Of a DNA stretch of 64,000 bases, positions 25,719 to 35,655 are shown one piece after another; the stretch's first letter is position 1, and each line of letters starts with the position of its first letter. The stretch comes from Rhizobium sp. NXC24 (lineage in GTDB: Bacteria > Pseudomonadota > Alphaproteobacteria > Rhizobiales > Rhizobiaceae): the NCBI RefSeq assembly GCF_002944315.1, contig NZ_CP024313.1, positions 1 to 64,000 of the forward strand, read 5' to 3'. The position numbers were made by a program, and so were the translations under genes. The notes below the pieces were generated by a model. It saw only the letters and a list, made by a program, of their open reading frames with translations, did no database searches and was not told the origin of the DNA.

Positions 25719-27041
25719 GTGAAAAAGCTGCATCGGAATCAGCTAGCGGGAGAGGAAGGCGTCCACCGGTTCTCCGCTCGTGTTCTGAATGTCGGCATTG
25801 CTTTTCATCCGACCGGGGCTTTGGATGCCGGTATCGACGGCTTTCTCGAACTGCGCGATGCCGAGACCGGTGAGGTTAGGGCGCAGTACATTGCCGCTCA
25901 GCTCAAGACAGTCGATCAACTCGCGGAGGACAACGGCGAGACTTTTGCCTACCGGCCAGAGCAGCGAGACTTGGACTACTGGCTCAATTCGAACGTCCCG
26001 GTCATCTTGGTCGTTATTCATCGAACGAGCGACCTCATCTGCTGGAAGTCTGTCCAGAGCTACTTCCAAGTTCCGGAAAACACGCAATCCCGAAAGATCG
26101 TCTTCGATCGGGAGAAGGATTCGCTGACGGAAACGACTGCACCTCGCTTGGCTGCACTTGTTGCTGAGTTCGCCCGTCCAGGAATGGTGGTGCCGTCCCT
26201 TCGTTCTGTAGAGCTGCTCGAAACTAACCTCCTGAAGGCAAGCTTTCCGTTTAGGATCCAACTTGCATCGACCGACCTTGACATGACGGATGTCAGGAAG
26301 GCCCTCCTAATTAAAGAGGAGCGACCGCCCATCGACTGGATCGTCCACAACGGACACATTGTTTCCTTTCGCGACCTGGGAGGTCCCCTTTTCGAACGGG
26401 CCTGTGATCAAGGAAGCGTGGACATCGTTGAGACGGAGGAATGGTTCAGTTCCGACGATGAGGTTACGAAACGGCTTTTCGTCCAATTGCTTAACCGATG
26501 CCTTGGCGAGCGCTTGCGGGAGCGGCTAGTCTTTGACCGACCAAAAAAATACTACTTTTTCAAAGGTCATCTGAAGAAGCGCGATAAGGTCGTTTACACC
26601 TTCCGAGATCGGCACGGCGACGGCAAGCGGGCCGTAGTAACCCAGCATGGAAGGAAGTTGGATGGCACAGGCGCCGCATACGTCCGGCACGCAGCGTTCT
26701 TTCCCCGGTTTTTAGAGATCGATGGAGAATGGTACCTCGCAGTCGATCCGACCTATCACTTCACGCGCGACGGCTTGATCGAATACGAATATGGCGCCGA
26801 ACGACTCACAACGATCAAGATGTTCGAGACGAACTCAAATGTTCGCGGCCATCTTCGCGTGTGGCGGGCCCTACTGACAGAGCAGGGTGATCTGCTCCAC
26901 TACGAGTACCCTTATCTCAGCTTCGACCCCGTGGAGCCTCTTTCCCACGAGTTTGGGGTGCCCGACGAGCTCTGGGGCAGCCGCGAAGATTCTGATCTGA
27001 TAAAGGCAAGGAAGGCGGGCCAGATTGAGTTCGATCTTTAA
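25719..27041 (+). CDS. DUF4365 nuclease-APAZ protein (SPARDA effector, DREN-APAZ-like)
   Basis: A 440-residue protein with a GTG start. Residues 1-150 are the DUF4365 nuclease: ALDAGIDGFLEL (D36, D40) and QLKT (Q61, K63) form the D...Q-x-K active-site pattern, followed by DYWLNSNVPVILVVI. The remaining 290 residues fit the APAZ region that clamps a short Argonaute. The downstream gene, overlapping by 17 bp, encodes a short Argonaute. Together they match the SPARDA layout, in which guide-directed DNA recognition unleashes indiscriminate DNase and RNase activity and kills the infected or plasmid-invaded cell. Confidence 0.85.
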   Translation: MKKLHRNQLAGEEGVHRFSARVLNVGIAFHPTGALDAGIDGFLELRDAETGEVRAQYIAAQLKTVDQLAEDNGETFAYRPEQRDLDYWLNSNVPVILVVIHRTSDLICWKSVQSYFQVPENTQSRKIVFDREKDSLTETTAPRLAALVAEFARPGMVVPSLRSVELLETNLLKASFPFRIQLASTDLDMTDVRKALLIKEERPPIDWIVHNGHIVSFRDLGGPLFERACDQGSVDIVETEEWFSSDDEVTKRLFVQLLNRCLGERLRERLVFDRPKKYYFFKGHLKKRDKVVYTFRDRHGDGKRAVVTQHGRKLDGTGAAYVRHAAFFPRFLEIDGEWYLAVDPTYHFTRDGLIEYEYGAERLTTIKMFETNSNVRGHLRVWRALLTEQGDLLHYEYPYLSFDPVEPLSHEFGVPDELWGSREDSDLIKARKAGQIEFDL

Positions 27042-28521
27042 ACTGCAGCACATCGGCGAGCCGCTGCTGGAGTTCGGCAGTGAAGGGCGGCACATGGACG
27101 TGCGCTTTGGTCTGATCGACCATGGGCCAGTTGATTTCAGCCTGGATCGGACGAAGACAGTAAAGGTCGGAGTGATCGGGAGCTCCCGCACCGTCGATGG
27201 TCTGCGTGAATGGTTCCGGCGCTGCGAAAGCATAGTCCCGGCCAAACAAAGCCGCCAGCCAAACTTATTCCCGGCTTTTCCTGGCAGCGGCATCGGAGGC
27301 CCCTTCCGTTGCTGGTTCGAAATTGATGATCAGCACCAGCGCATTCTGGCCACTTCCAGTATCTCGGACGTGGTGAGGGAAATTGCCGATGAGACCGCGA
27401 TCAAGAAGGCGGTGGACCTTTTCATAGAGGAAATCCGCGACTTATCGCAGCTGGATCGACCACCGCACGTCATCGTTTGCGCCTTGCCTATAGAAATCAT
27501 CGAGCGCGTGAAAAACCTTAGAATTGCGGAGGAAGAGGCTCTTGGAAGCGGAGGTACTGGCGACAGCGAAGATGCGGACGACCCGGAAAACGGTCTTTAC
27601 GAGGACTTTCGGGGTGCCCTGAAGGCAGCATCGATGCCGATGAAGATTCCGATTCAGCTTATCTGGCCATCGACATACGACAACAGCGCGATCATCAAGC
27701 GAAAGCTCGCTCGCCTGTCCGATCGCCGGGTCCAGGATGAAGCCACGAGAGCGTGGAACTTCTTCTGCGCCCTCTACTACAAGGCCGGTGGCACCCCTTG
27801 GCGAATGATTAGAGATCGTAAGAGCTACGACACGACCTATCTCGGCATAAGCTTTTTCCAGGACCTTTCGCGCGGTTCGTTGCGGACGAGCTCCGCACAG
27901 CTGTTTGATGAACGCGGAGAGGGCCTCATTCTTAAGGGAGGCACTGCTCTTGAGGACAAGCACGACCGTAACCCGTATCTCAGCCGGGATGACGCCCACT
28001 CCCTGTTGAAAAGATCGTTGGGGGCTTACAAGCGCGAGCACGCCAACTACCCCGCGCGATTGGTGATCCATAAGAGCTCGAGATTCCACGATGATGAGCT
28101 TGAAGGACTGAATGCGGCCCTGGATGAAGCTGGGGTGACCATGGCAGACTTCATTTGGATGCCGCGACGGTCGCCAATAAAGCTGGTAAGGCAGGGGGAC
28201 TACCCGCCATTGCGGGGAACCGCGATGCGCGTCGATCAAGATTCCTCGCTTCTTTATACGCGGGGTAGCGTGGATTTCTTCGCCACGTATCCCGGAATGT
28301 ACGTGCCGAACCCTTTAATACTGCGCTGCCAACGCCGAGATCGGACCGAATGGGATGCCCTTCTCCATGAGACAATGGCTCTCACGAAGATGAACTGGAA
28401 CAATACCCAGTTCGATGGAGCGCTGCCGATAACCATGCGGGCTGCCCGTCAGGTGGGAGAAATCCTGAAGTACATTCCGGATGGAGTAGAAGCCGATCCG
28501 CGCTATCGGTTCTATATGTGA
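27025..28521 (+). CDS. Short prokaryotic Argonaute (MID-PIWI)
   Basis: A 498-residue short Argonaute with a TTG start (AGGAAGGCGGG upstream), overlapping the nuclease-APAZ gene by 17 bp. PIWI landmarks are readable: YYKAGGTPWRM, YLGISFFQD, ARLVIHKSSRFHDDEL and the C-terminal LTKMNWNNTQFDG...ITMRAARQVGEIL. In LGISFF the first catalytic aspartate of active PIWI domains is absent, as in all short Argonautes, so it should bind guide and target without slicing. It would load a small guide and signal to the DUF4365 nuclease. Confidence 0.9.
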   Translation: MSSIFKLQHIGEPLLEFGSEGRHMDVRFGLIDHGPVDFSLDRTKTVKVGVIGSSRTVDGLREWFRRCESIVPAKQSRQPNLFPAFPGSGIGGPFRCWFEIDDQHQRILATSSISDVVREIADETAIKKAVDLFIEEIRDLSQLDRPPHVIVCALPIEIIERVKNLRIAEEEALGSGGTGDSEDADDPENGLYEDFRGALKAASMPMKIPIQLIWPSTYDNSAIIKRKLARLSDRRVQDEATRAWNFFCALYYKAGGTPWRMIRDRKSYDTTYLGISFFQDLSRGSLRTSSAQLFDERGEGLILKGGTALEDKHDRNPYLSRDDAHSLLKRSLGAYKREHANYPARLVIHKSSRFHDDELEGLNAALDEAGVTMADFIWMPRRSPIKLVRQGDYPPLRGTAMRVDQDSSLLYTRGSVDFFATYPGMYVPNPLILRCQRRDRTEWDALLHETMALTKMNWNNTQFDGALPITMRAARQVGEILKYIPDGVEADPRYRFYM

Positions 28522-29369
28522 TGGCCAACTTGACCTGAAGGATCCCTTCGACTTCTAGGCAAATTCGGAACTCGTTGAAATATCAACGGGTCATGGGTAT
28601 CGCCGAGCGTCAATAGGAGGGTCAGAGGTTCGTATCCGTTCAAGGCGGCAGAAATGGACATCTATTCTGGCGGTGGAGGTCGTCGACACCGGTTCATTCA
28701 TTCTGCCAAGATCAGCAGCTTCGCCAACATGGCATTCCCCATCTCATCATCGTCGGCTGCTGAAAATACCTGCATCGGATCCACGGCCCGCTACGGCGTG
28801 GAACTCGGCTATCACGTGACCTCTTTCGCAACGCGACCCCGGACCTGCACACACGAGATGATGCAGCCGCCCATCGTCGATCGGGTACAGATCCATCGCC
28901 GAGGCAGCTTAGCGGGTGCGGCGTTGTCGTGCCGGAGCGCTGGCGATAGCATCTTCTGATAGAATGGGTTTAACAGATCTTGCCATCCGGCCACACCATG
29001 ATTTCCAGCACTCTCCGGCAATCTTCTTCATTTCGGAAGCCAGCTCATTTCTTCAACGGTCCGGATGTTGGAAAGCGTTGCGAGCAGCGTCCAAACATTC
29101 CCATCCTTCGGATCCCAGAGATACCCGTGGGAGGCCCTTGACCGCGATCAATTGCTGTTTGTTTGTTATAAGGGCCGCGTTTGATAACACGCTCTTGTTG
29201 CTCAAAATGCAAGAAATCTATCCTGCCCGTTGTTTTTTGCAGCAGGAAAAGCAGAGAGGATCTCACGTTCAATTTCGTATTCAAGCTCACTGAAAATGGT
29301 CTTGGCGCTCTTGGCATTAGGGACGTTCGCTACTCCGATTTTCGCAACGTGCTCAGGTTCGGACCTGAT
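28522..29369. other. Degraded region with an isochorismatase-family remnant
   Basis: No intact gene. On the plus strand, about 28725-28850, the frames piece together as LIIVGC then NTCIGSTARYGVELGYHVT, the conserved core of isochorismatase-like cysteine hydrolases (usually NTCIESTARYGVELGYHVT). The catalytic cysteine remains, but a stop and a frameshift lie just before it and the rest is missing. The remainder of the stretch holds nothing I can identify. Confidence 0.55.
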
Positions 29370-30113
29370 TCATAGTTTCTCGAAGGCGATGACAAGGACG
29401 TCACGATATGCGAACGGCATTTTCGGATTGTCGGTCACGATCGATGATACATCATGAAACGTCTTGCGGTCGTTGCAGATCACAAAATCATTTGGAAGGT
29501 TCATTTCGACATCGCCGAGTAACCGCTTTGAGGCATCAGTAATCGTGCTCATACCGCCGGTCACGTTAACTCGCGCGATCATGTAAGAAACGATGAAATC
29601 CACCCCGTCCTGGTGAAGGCCTTCGGGTGCTGGTTTGCCGTTTACACCGTCGCGTGCAACAATCCGGTAGGGATGAAGCTTAATATTCCAACGATCATGT
29701 CCTGCGGTTTCACATAGAATTCTGCAGAAACCTGTCAGAATCTTGTTTAAGATGGGATGATCTATAAAGGATTGTTCAAAGGGCTCGAAGTAGCGCTTGA
29801 AGCCGCCATTCAAGTGGTTGATGGCTTTCGATTGCTCGTAAGGGGCATGCGGAAGGAGCCGGAAAATTCCCTCCACTGCGTCATATTCAAACGCACCATA
29901 GCGCCGGTAGCGATAGGTCCCACCGTCACGCATGTATTCATCGAGAAGCAGTCGATTCCAATGGTCAGCCAAGTTGTTCCAGCCAGCATCAATTTCGATG
30001 CCGAAGCCGGCTTCGCTGCGCTCACCTCTCGAAAACCACCATCCATTTGTCGCCAGATGATCAGTGCATTCTTGACGGAAGCTGCATAGCCCCTGGGGTG
30101 CGACCTTTTTCAT
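29370..30113 (-). CDS. 2-oxoglutarate/Fe(II) dioxygenase (PF10014-like)
   Basis: A 247-residue non-heme iron oxygenase. The HQD motif in [14 protein letters not shown] and the distal histidine in [10 protein letters not shown] give the two-His-one-carboxylate iron site. The family includes free amino-acid hydroxylases such as bacterial isoleucine 4-hydroxylase. The gene overlaps the argininosuccinate-synthase-like gene by ATGA and is last in a three-gene operon with an exporter. It probably hydroxylates a free or ligated amino acid; substrate unknown. Confidence 0.85.
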   Translation of the reverse strand: MKKVAPQGLCSFRQECTDHLATNGWWFSRGERSEAGFGIEIDAGWNNLADHWNRLLLDEYMRDGGTYRYRRYGAFEYDAVEGIFRLLPHAPYEQSKAINHLNGGFKRYFEPFEQSFIDHPILNKILTGFCRILCETAGHDRWNIKLHPYRIVARDGVNGKPAPEGLHQDGVDFIVSYMIARVNVTGGMSTITDASKRLLGDVEMNLPNDFVICNDRKTFHDVSSIVTDNPKMPFAYRDVLVIAFEKL

Positions 30114-31348
30114 GGATGTCTCCCGTCTTGGCGATGGCGAGGGGGAAGTTTAGAGGACGCTTGATGCCTCGCGGCTTGATGTTCCCAAAGGTGGCGGTTC
30201 GTAATGTATTTCGGTGTGCTGGCTATGATGGACCGAGGCAAAAAGCGCGTGTTGTCGACTATGTAGCTGACGCTTCCGCTGACGCCCTCGAGTGCGGACG
30301 CTATGGCCCGATCGCACATCCTGTGAATAGTACTGCCCCATGCACCTGAAACCGCCTCCTGGGACCAGGCTTGCTCAAGCCCTTGCTTCAACACGATTGA
30401 TCCGACACCAAGGGAAGCGGTCTCGAGGTGCCGCAGCGCGTCCATGATGATGGCCGCCGCGGGCGCCTCGCGAACCTCGAGAACCTTTTCACCGGTTGAG
30501 ATGTGTTCGAGCCCGACAAAGCGGCCGTGTCCGAATTTACCAACTGTTTTATTCAGGAGCGGGATTGTGTCGATCAGTGCAATGTCACGGTCGTCAATTG
30601 AGACGAGATTTCCGTCAATAAACCCCAGTTTGATCTCTACCGGCTGCTGCGCGGCAATGTTACGCGTCCACTCAAATGCCTCTTCCGGGATAGAAAAGTT
30701 TTCGGGATCGTCCAAAGGTCCAGATTCGAATTCCCGGCACCAGAGGTTTTCGTCCCCGCTCCACGTGCGGTCCGTCACAAAGGTCAGTCCGAACTTGGAG
30801 AGGGCGGCGGCCTTCTGCTGCCGGGAAATCACCGAGTATTCATACGGACTGCCGAAGTTACCGGAAAATCCCGAGCGCTTGATGCTATTGTTAAGGCGGG
30901 GAAGGCTATTCTGCGAAAGATTTGCTGTATGAAGAAGTAGCCGTGAGCCGATTGACGTTGCATAAGCAACAATCAACGAGGCGATTATAGGACGGCTCAA
31001 AGAACTGCTTAACGGATAGCTGGCAAGGTACTTGGCGTGGGCCCGAATGGCGGGTTTCACGCCTTGTTCGACAAAAGCTTCCCGCCCTTCGAGACAGACA
31101 AAGCGCGCGCCGAACCTTGCTGCCGTCTGTTCCAGCAAAGGCTTGTCGATGGACGTTCCGACATCTGCGGCGACAGCTTCAACATTTGCAAAGCCAAGGC
31201 TTTGCAGCTTGTAGAGAAGGTAGGTGCTGTCGAGACCGCCGCTGAACATGGTTGCAACTGGTGCGTTTCGGTCAGGAAAAGCCTCCAGATCTTCGAAACT
31301 CAAAATGCCGCCGACAGATGGTTTGATCGAAATTGAGACAAGGTTCAT
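30110..31348 (-). CDS. Argininosuccinate-synthase-like ligase
   Basis: A 412-residue PP-loop ATPase. [13 protein letters not shown] (about residues 36-48) is the pyrophosphatase loop, and [22 protein letters not shown] and [20 protein letters not shown] match argininosuccinate synthase blocks. Normal synthases join citrulline and aspartate for arginine synthesis, but this copy is diverged and sits between an exporter (3 bp away) and an amino-acid-type dioxygenase (4-bp overlap). It more likely makes a specialised conjugate than serves housekeeping arginine synthesis. That is inference from context. Confidence 0.82.
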   Translation of the reverse strand: MNLVSISIKPSVGGILSFEDLEAFPDRNAPVATMFSGGLDSTYLLYKLQSLGFANVEAVAADVGTSIDKPLLEQTAARFGARFVCLEGREAFVEQGVKPAIRAHAKYLASYPLSSSLSRPIIASLIVAYATSIGSRLLLHTANLSQNSLPRLNNSIKRSGFSGNFGSPYEYSVISRQQKAAALSKFGLTFVTDRTWSGDENLWCREFESGPLDDPENFSIPEEAFEWTRNIAAQQPVEIKLGFIDGNLVSIDDRDIALIDTIPLLNKTVGKFGHGRFVGLEHISTGEKVLEVREAPAAAIIMDALRHLETASLGVGSIVLKQGLEQAWSQEAVSGAWGSTIHRMCDRAIASALEGVSGSVSYIVDNTRFLPRSIIASTPKYITNRHLWEHQAARHQASSKLPPRHRQDGRHP

Positions 31349-31351
31349 TTG

Positions 31352-32338
31352 TCAGGTCCTACTTTCAAAAAAGATGCCGGCAGAGGTTCCGGCGAGGATG
31401 AGGCCGGCACCTATCAAGCCCGTTGCGGTCAATGATTCTGTCAGGAGAAGGTGGGCGAGGACGAAACCAAAAAAGGGTTCTGTTCCCATCAACAAACCAA
31501 CCCGTGTCGGCGTCGATTTTCTGACCGCGGCGTTTTGAATGTAGAATGCAGCGATGGTGCAGAAGAGTGAAAGGAAAGCGACAGCGCCCCAAAACTGAAG
31601 GGTGGCCTTCACAATAAGGCCGTGGATTCCGAATTGATCGACGGCCAAAACGAAAGTGAGTGTTGCCACCGCCGATCCCTGAATGGCCGTCAGTGCCGCA
31701 GACGAAATCTGCCGGCCGACCAGAAGGCGTTTGGTGGAAACGGCCATAATCGCTCGCAGTATCGCAGCCCCCAGCACGAGCGCGTCACCCGGACTGAACT
31801 TGCCGATCCCACCAGTGAGAATGCCGACACCGATGCAGGATATGGCAGCACTTGCCAATATGCCCGTAGGTGGAAGTCGCCCTGATAGCCCATAGTCAAT
31901 GATCGGCGTGAAAATTACACAAAGCGAAATGATCAAGGCCGTGTTCATGGCGCTTGTTGATGCAACACCGTAAGTTTCAGCAATAAAAATCGAAAAAAGT
32001 ATTGTTCCCAGTATGATGCCACGGATGCAATCGCCCCAAGAGATCAATGCGATCTCATGTCTTGCCACCACTGTCATAAAGATCGTGGTAATCAGAAAAC
32101 GATAAAGAATGAGGATCAAAACCGGCGCATAGAATAGTGCGCCTTTCGCGACCGGATAGCTCGCACCCCAAACGAATGCGACACCCAGTACGGCCACGTC
32201 GGCCAAGAAGGATGAGGTCGGTGACCTCCAGGCACTTTCGAAAACGTTCACGTTCAAGTAGCCTTTGTGCTGGCCATCATCCATCCTACTGTGCAGAACG
32301 AGTGCAAACAGATTAGGCGATCCACCTAACGTCGGCAT
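31352..32338 (-). CDS. EamA/DMT family transporter
   Basis: A 328-residue integral membrane protein with about ten hydrophobic segments and the internal repeat of EamA (drug/metabolite transporter) proteins: VAFVWGASYPVAKGALFYAP opens the first half and ALVLGAAILRAIMAVSTKRLL the second. Such carriers export amino acids and small metabolites through the inner membrane. It is the first gene of the operon with the argininosuccinate-synthase-like and dioxygenase genes, so it probably exports their product. The start used is the first ATG; one at about 32260 is also possible. Confidence 0.85.
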   Translation of the reverse strand: MPTLGGSPNLFALVLHSRMDDGQHKGYLNVNVFESAWRSPTSSFLADVAVLGVAFVWGASYPVAKGALFYAPVLILILYRFLITTIFMTVVARHEIALISWGDCIRGIILGTILFSIFIAETYGVASTSAMNTALIISLCVIFTPIIDYGLSGRLPPTGILASAAISCIGVGILTGGIGKFSPGDALVLGAAILRAIMAVSTKRLLVGRQISSAALTAIQGSAVATLTFVLAVDQFGIHGLIVKATLQFWGAVAFLSLFCTIAAFYIQNAAVRKSTPTRVGLLMGTEPFFGFVLAHLLLTESLTATGLIGAGLILAGTSAGIFFESRT

Positions 32339-32919
32339 CGCGGAACCGTCAGGCCTTGCTCGAGGCGCTCATCGATGTCCACCCTTGGACCTCATTAAGC
32401 GGCGGGACGATCGAGCGACTTGTTGTCCAGTCGTTGCCCGCGTCGCGAGATTTTGGCGTCTCCATATGCAGTAGGGGGATTGTCTGGTTACAAGCTCGGC
32501 CATTCCGCTTGCAGCCGAGGGGCGGATTCGCATGCGCAGATCTTGCAGTAGCGACTGCCGGAAGCTGTTCATGGAGGAACTCCTGCAGGTTCGTGCCATA
32601 CGGTATTTGTGATTCGACGAGGCAAATGCCGTGCCATCCAGAAAACCCCTTTTGGACAACATGATCGCTTTGATGGGCAGTGTTTCATACCCAACATTGT
32701 CAGAAGGCCGACAATGAGTCCGACTGCCCGGCATGCAACCGAACGCTGTGATCCTGTTATCCGGACGGGTTTCCCGCTGCAGCCCGGCTTGGCAATTCAT
32801 TAGGGACCTGTCGAAAATGAGAAGTCGAAGGCAAGAAAGCTTCCGGCTCGCAGAGCGGTCCGAACGAGGTCGGCGCGGTCTCTAAGCCTCGCCCATGACT
32901 TCCAAGAGCTTCACTCAGA
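32339..32919. other. No identifiable gene
   Basis: About 580 bp with only short frames of unrecognised product on both strands. Probably decayed mobile DNA continuous with the transposase remnant to its right. Confidence 0.4.
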
Positions 32920-33169
32920 CGGAGGTCCTCGTCGCAGATTCTCACATTGCCGTACGCGGTCCTTGCGTCGGCAAACCATCCCACCTCAGCAGAAGCGAAA
33001 TCAATTCAACCTGTATGTTATCGTCAATAATGCGCTCATTCCGGAATTCTCCAACACGTCGGACAGCACGTTGCCTGTGATGGCAAGGGCATATTCAATG
33101 TTGGTCAAGGCGCAGGAGCGGGATTCTCTGATGGTCTTATACGGCTACGCCCGTCGGACTGAAGCCAAG

Positions 33170-33690
33170 CGGGACTGGGAAAAACGTGGGGTATCCTTGA
33201 CTGGTTTCATCTATCGATGCGGCTGCGGCACATTGAACAGGCCTTGGAGGGCATCAAGTATCTCCAGGATCTGAACGTCTATCTCCGAGACGTTGCGGTG
33301 CATGTGCCAAGGCTTCGACATCTCCTACGGAGTGGATATGTCCGAGAGGCAACCGAGGCCGTAAAGCAGATGCTTGCCCAATTGGATCAGCACGCCGGGC
33401 TGCGCGATGCGAACGGCAAAGTCAGGCGACTATATGAACTGATCACAATTTTCGCACCTACGTGATCCAGAACGAAGCTTCGATCGTCAACTACTGCCAG
33501 CGGTACTGGTCGGGCTTGCCGATTCTAGCTCACCTGCTGAAAGTGCTGCCAACAGCCTCGTCAATGCCCGCATGCACAAAAAGCGTCAGATGCGTTGGTC
33601 GCCGATTGGCGCTCATCGCGTTCTTCAAGTCTGAGCCGCCGTTGCGGATGGTCGACTTAAGCAGGCAAAATCTTGCGGCGTGACCCCCAG
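33170..33690 (+). pseudogene. ISKra4-like transposase remnant
   Basis: Pieces in different frames align in order with the C-terminal half of ISKra4-type transposases: ILDWFHLSMRLRHIEQALEGI (about 33189-33251), then KVRRLYELI, a stop, YVIQNEASIVNYCQRYWSGLPI (33458 on), and AESAANSLVNARMHKKRQMRWSPIGAHRVLQV in another frame. Stops and frameshifts separate them, so it is inactive. The N-terminal part and the terminal repeats were not found; a few hundred bp to the left may also belong to it. Confidence 0.7.
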
Positions 33691-33986
33691 TTTTCCCGCT
33701 CCCTGGATTGGCTGTCTTGGCAGATCACTCAGCCATTTGCTCGTGTCATCGAACGGCTCGGCGGCTGCCAATGCCGTTGTACTGGAGTTTATCGCCCGTG
33801 CTTTCCCATTTGGTCATTATGGGAACGCAGCCATGGCAGGAGTGTTTTCATGCTTGCCGATGGCGACGAGGACCGATTCGCAGAGGACGGTTTTGAAGAA
33901 TGGCGCTCTGGCTGTTGGCCTGATTTGTCGCGCTACGCCAAGGACAGGAGTGAAACTGCCCGCGAAGACCTTAATACGCATTCTAC

Positions 33987-34035
33987 CATCCATTGCTTAG
34001 ATCATTGCGATCCAACCAATCAATTTTACCGATCT
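33987..34035 (+). promoter_or_regulatory. nod box (NodD binding site)
   Basis: A 49-bp match to the rhizobial nod box. It starts with CATCCAT, contains ATC-N9-GAT (ATC at 33988, GAT at 34000) and ends with CAATCAATTTTACCGATCT, the most conserved part. Orientation is rightward, toward the membrane acyltransferase at 34446. NodD proteins bind such sites and activate transcription with plant flavonoids. Confidence 0.88.
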
Positions 34036-34445
34036 TTCGGAGATGCTTATTAGAGAGGTCAAAACTGAAAATCACCGCTTAGAAAAGAACTGGAGCTTTG
34101 CGTGTCTACTGGAGTGCGGTGAGAATATCTTGGGAAATTCATCTCGAACCGTCGGAGCCATAGGTCGCTCAAAAAATCAGCGCATGGTTGGCGGTTTGAT
34201 TTCTGCCTTTGGTGCATTCGATCGATCATACGCCCGTTAATGCTCGGTCACCCGTCGTCGACGTCTGCCTACATGTCGGCGCACTTTGCATCTCATCGTC
34301 ATTCCATTCCTTTTGTCGACAGCATTGCTTCGGCGCAGACTATTGCCCTGACGATCATTGGTAGAGCGCAAGCGGACTGGGGTTGTCGGTCTGGCTTTGT
34401 GAGTAGGCAAGCCCTTTTGCTTATCCATAGGAGAATTGCCGGAGC
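34036..34445. other. Leader between nod box and acyltransferase gene
   Basis: About 410 bp, long for a nod box leader. Short frames here (for example 34043-34240) have no recognisable product. A lost gene or a long untranslated leader are both possible. Confidence 0.4.
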
Positions 34446-35639
34446 ATGACAGTAAATATGAAGATAGATCGGATAGTTGGGATCGATGTGGCCCGGTCAT
34501 GTGCGATTTTCCTGGCCATGGGCAGTCACGTCTTGGCGGTGTCCAAATTAGCAGACTTTCTTAAGGAGCCCTATGTTGATGGTCTTAAATTATTGATGGC
34601 GCTTTCAACGCCAACCTTCATTGTTCTTTTCGGAACGATGCTTGAAGTCGTATACAGGCCACGATTTGATACCGACAAGCGCAGTATATCGATCGCTCCT
34701 CTGTGGTCGCGGGCCATTCAATGCTGGCTGCTATACAGTCTTTCCGTCGTCGTTCTTTTTTTTGCCAAGTCGGAATACTCGTTATTCTTTTCCATATCGA
34801 CGATCTTCATGCTGGGGGTAACCCCGTTCACTGACATTCTGAAGTTTTACGCAATCGCGCTGACTGTGGCTCCCGCCCTATTATGGACGCGCAATCGCCT
34901 GGGCCTCGTTCCGCTTCTGATCCTGGGCGTCGCCATTCACATTCTTCATCCGGTCTTGCGCGGGCTGCCAAGTCCCGTAGTATTTGGCTTGCCAACGGAA
35001 GTGGACCGCCTCGCGATGTTCCTGTTCGGAATAGGGGGAGCCAAGCTCGGCGGCCCCTCCGTCCTGCATGGCATGACGCTTGTCATATCCGGAATGGCGC
35101 TCGGGAAAATCCTGATGGGCTCGGCTTCGGGTGTGGCCGCAGGGATGACTCGGCGCGCTTGGCTTGTGCTCCTTGGCACCGGGCTGTCGCTCATCGCGGG
35201 CGCGTGGATACTCGATAGCGAAACGAAGAGAGGCCTTGGGAACATGGCCATGCGACTCGACAGCCATCCGCTTTACTTCGCCGCCGGCGTTGTCGGTGCT
35301 TTTGCCATTACGGCCGCCGCTGTCCTGCTTACCTTGCGCCAGTCGGTTGCGCCGACCTCGCTGTGGAGGTCGCTGACGTTCTTCGGTCGCACGAGCCTCT
35401 TCACCTTCGCCTTTGGCAACATGCTGCTCTATTGCGTGCAATTTGAACCAACCACCATAACCCAGTCGGCTCTGCTCACAGTGCTCCTGATGGTGGCGAT
35501 TACGTTGCTGAGCTTCTGTTTCGACAGAGCATCGCAGCAGGACGGCCGGGTGGCGAAGACCGTTTCCGGCGTCCAAACCTCCATCCACCGACTGGCGACG
35601 ATGTTGTCAGACCAAGGATCGCGTTTGATTGCCAGATGA
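34446..35639 (+). CDS. OpgC/acyltransferase-3-like membrane protein under nod box
   Basis: A 397-residue integral membrane protein with about ten hydrophobic segments. The opening RIVGIDVARSCAIFLAMGSHVLA resembles the first helix of OpgC and related membrane acyltransferases (R-x-x-x-ID-x-R...H). OpgC-type enzymes succinylate periplasmic glucans, and other acyltransferase-3 relatives in rhizobia (NolL, NodX) acetylate sugars on Nod factors. A strong nod box 410 bp upstream on the same strand points to flavonoid control. It is therefore a candidate Nod factor or surface glycan modifying enzyme. The exact family is not certain. Confidence 0.75.
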   Translation: MTVNMKIDRIVGIDVARSCAIFLAMGSHVLAVSKLADFLKEPYVDGLKLLMALSTPTFIVLFGTMLEVVYRPRFDTDKRSISIAPLWSRAIQCWLLYSLSVVVLFFAKSEYSLFFSISTIFMLGVTPFTDILKFYAIALTVAPALLWTRNRLGLVPLLILGVAIHILHPVLRGLPSPVVFGLPTEVDRLAMFLFGIGGAKLGGPSVLHGMTLVISGMALGKILMGSASGVAAGMTRRAWLVLLGTGLSLIAGAWILDSETKRGLGNMAMRLDSHPLYFAAGVVGAFAITAAAVLLTLRQSVAPTSLWRSLTFFGRTSLFTFAFGNMLLYCVQFEPTTITQSALLTVLLMVAITLLSFCFDRASQQDGRVAKTVSGVQTSIHRLATMLSDQGSRLIAR

Positions 35640-35655
35640 AAACGCTGTCGCTGGT

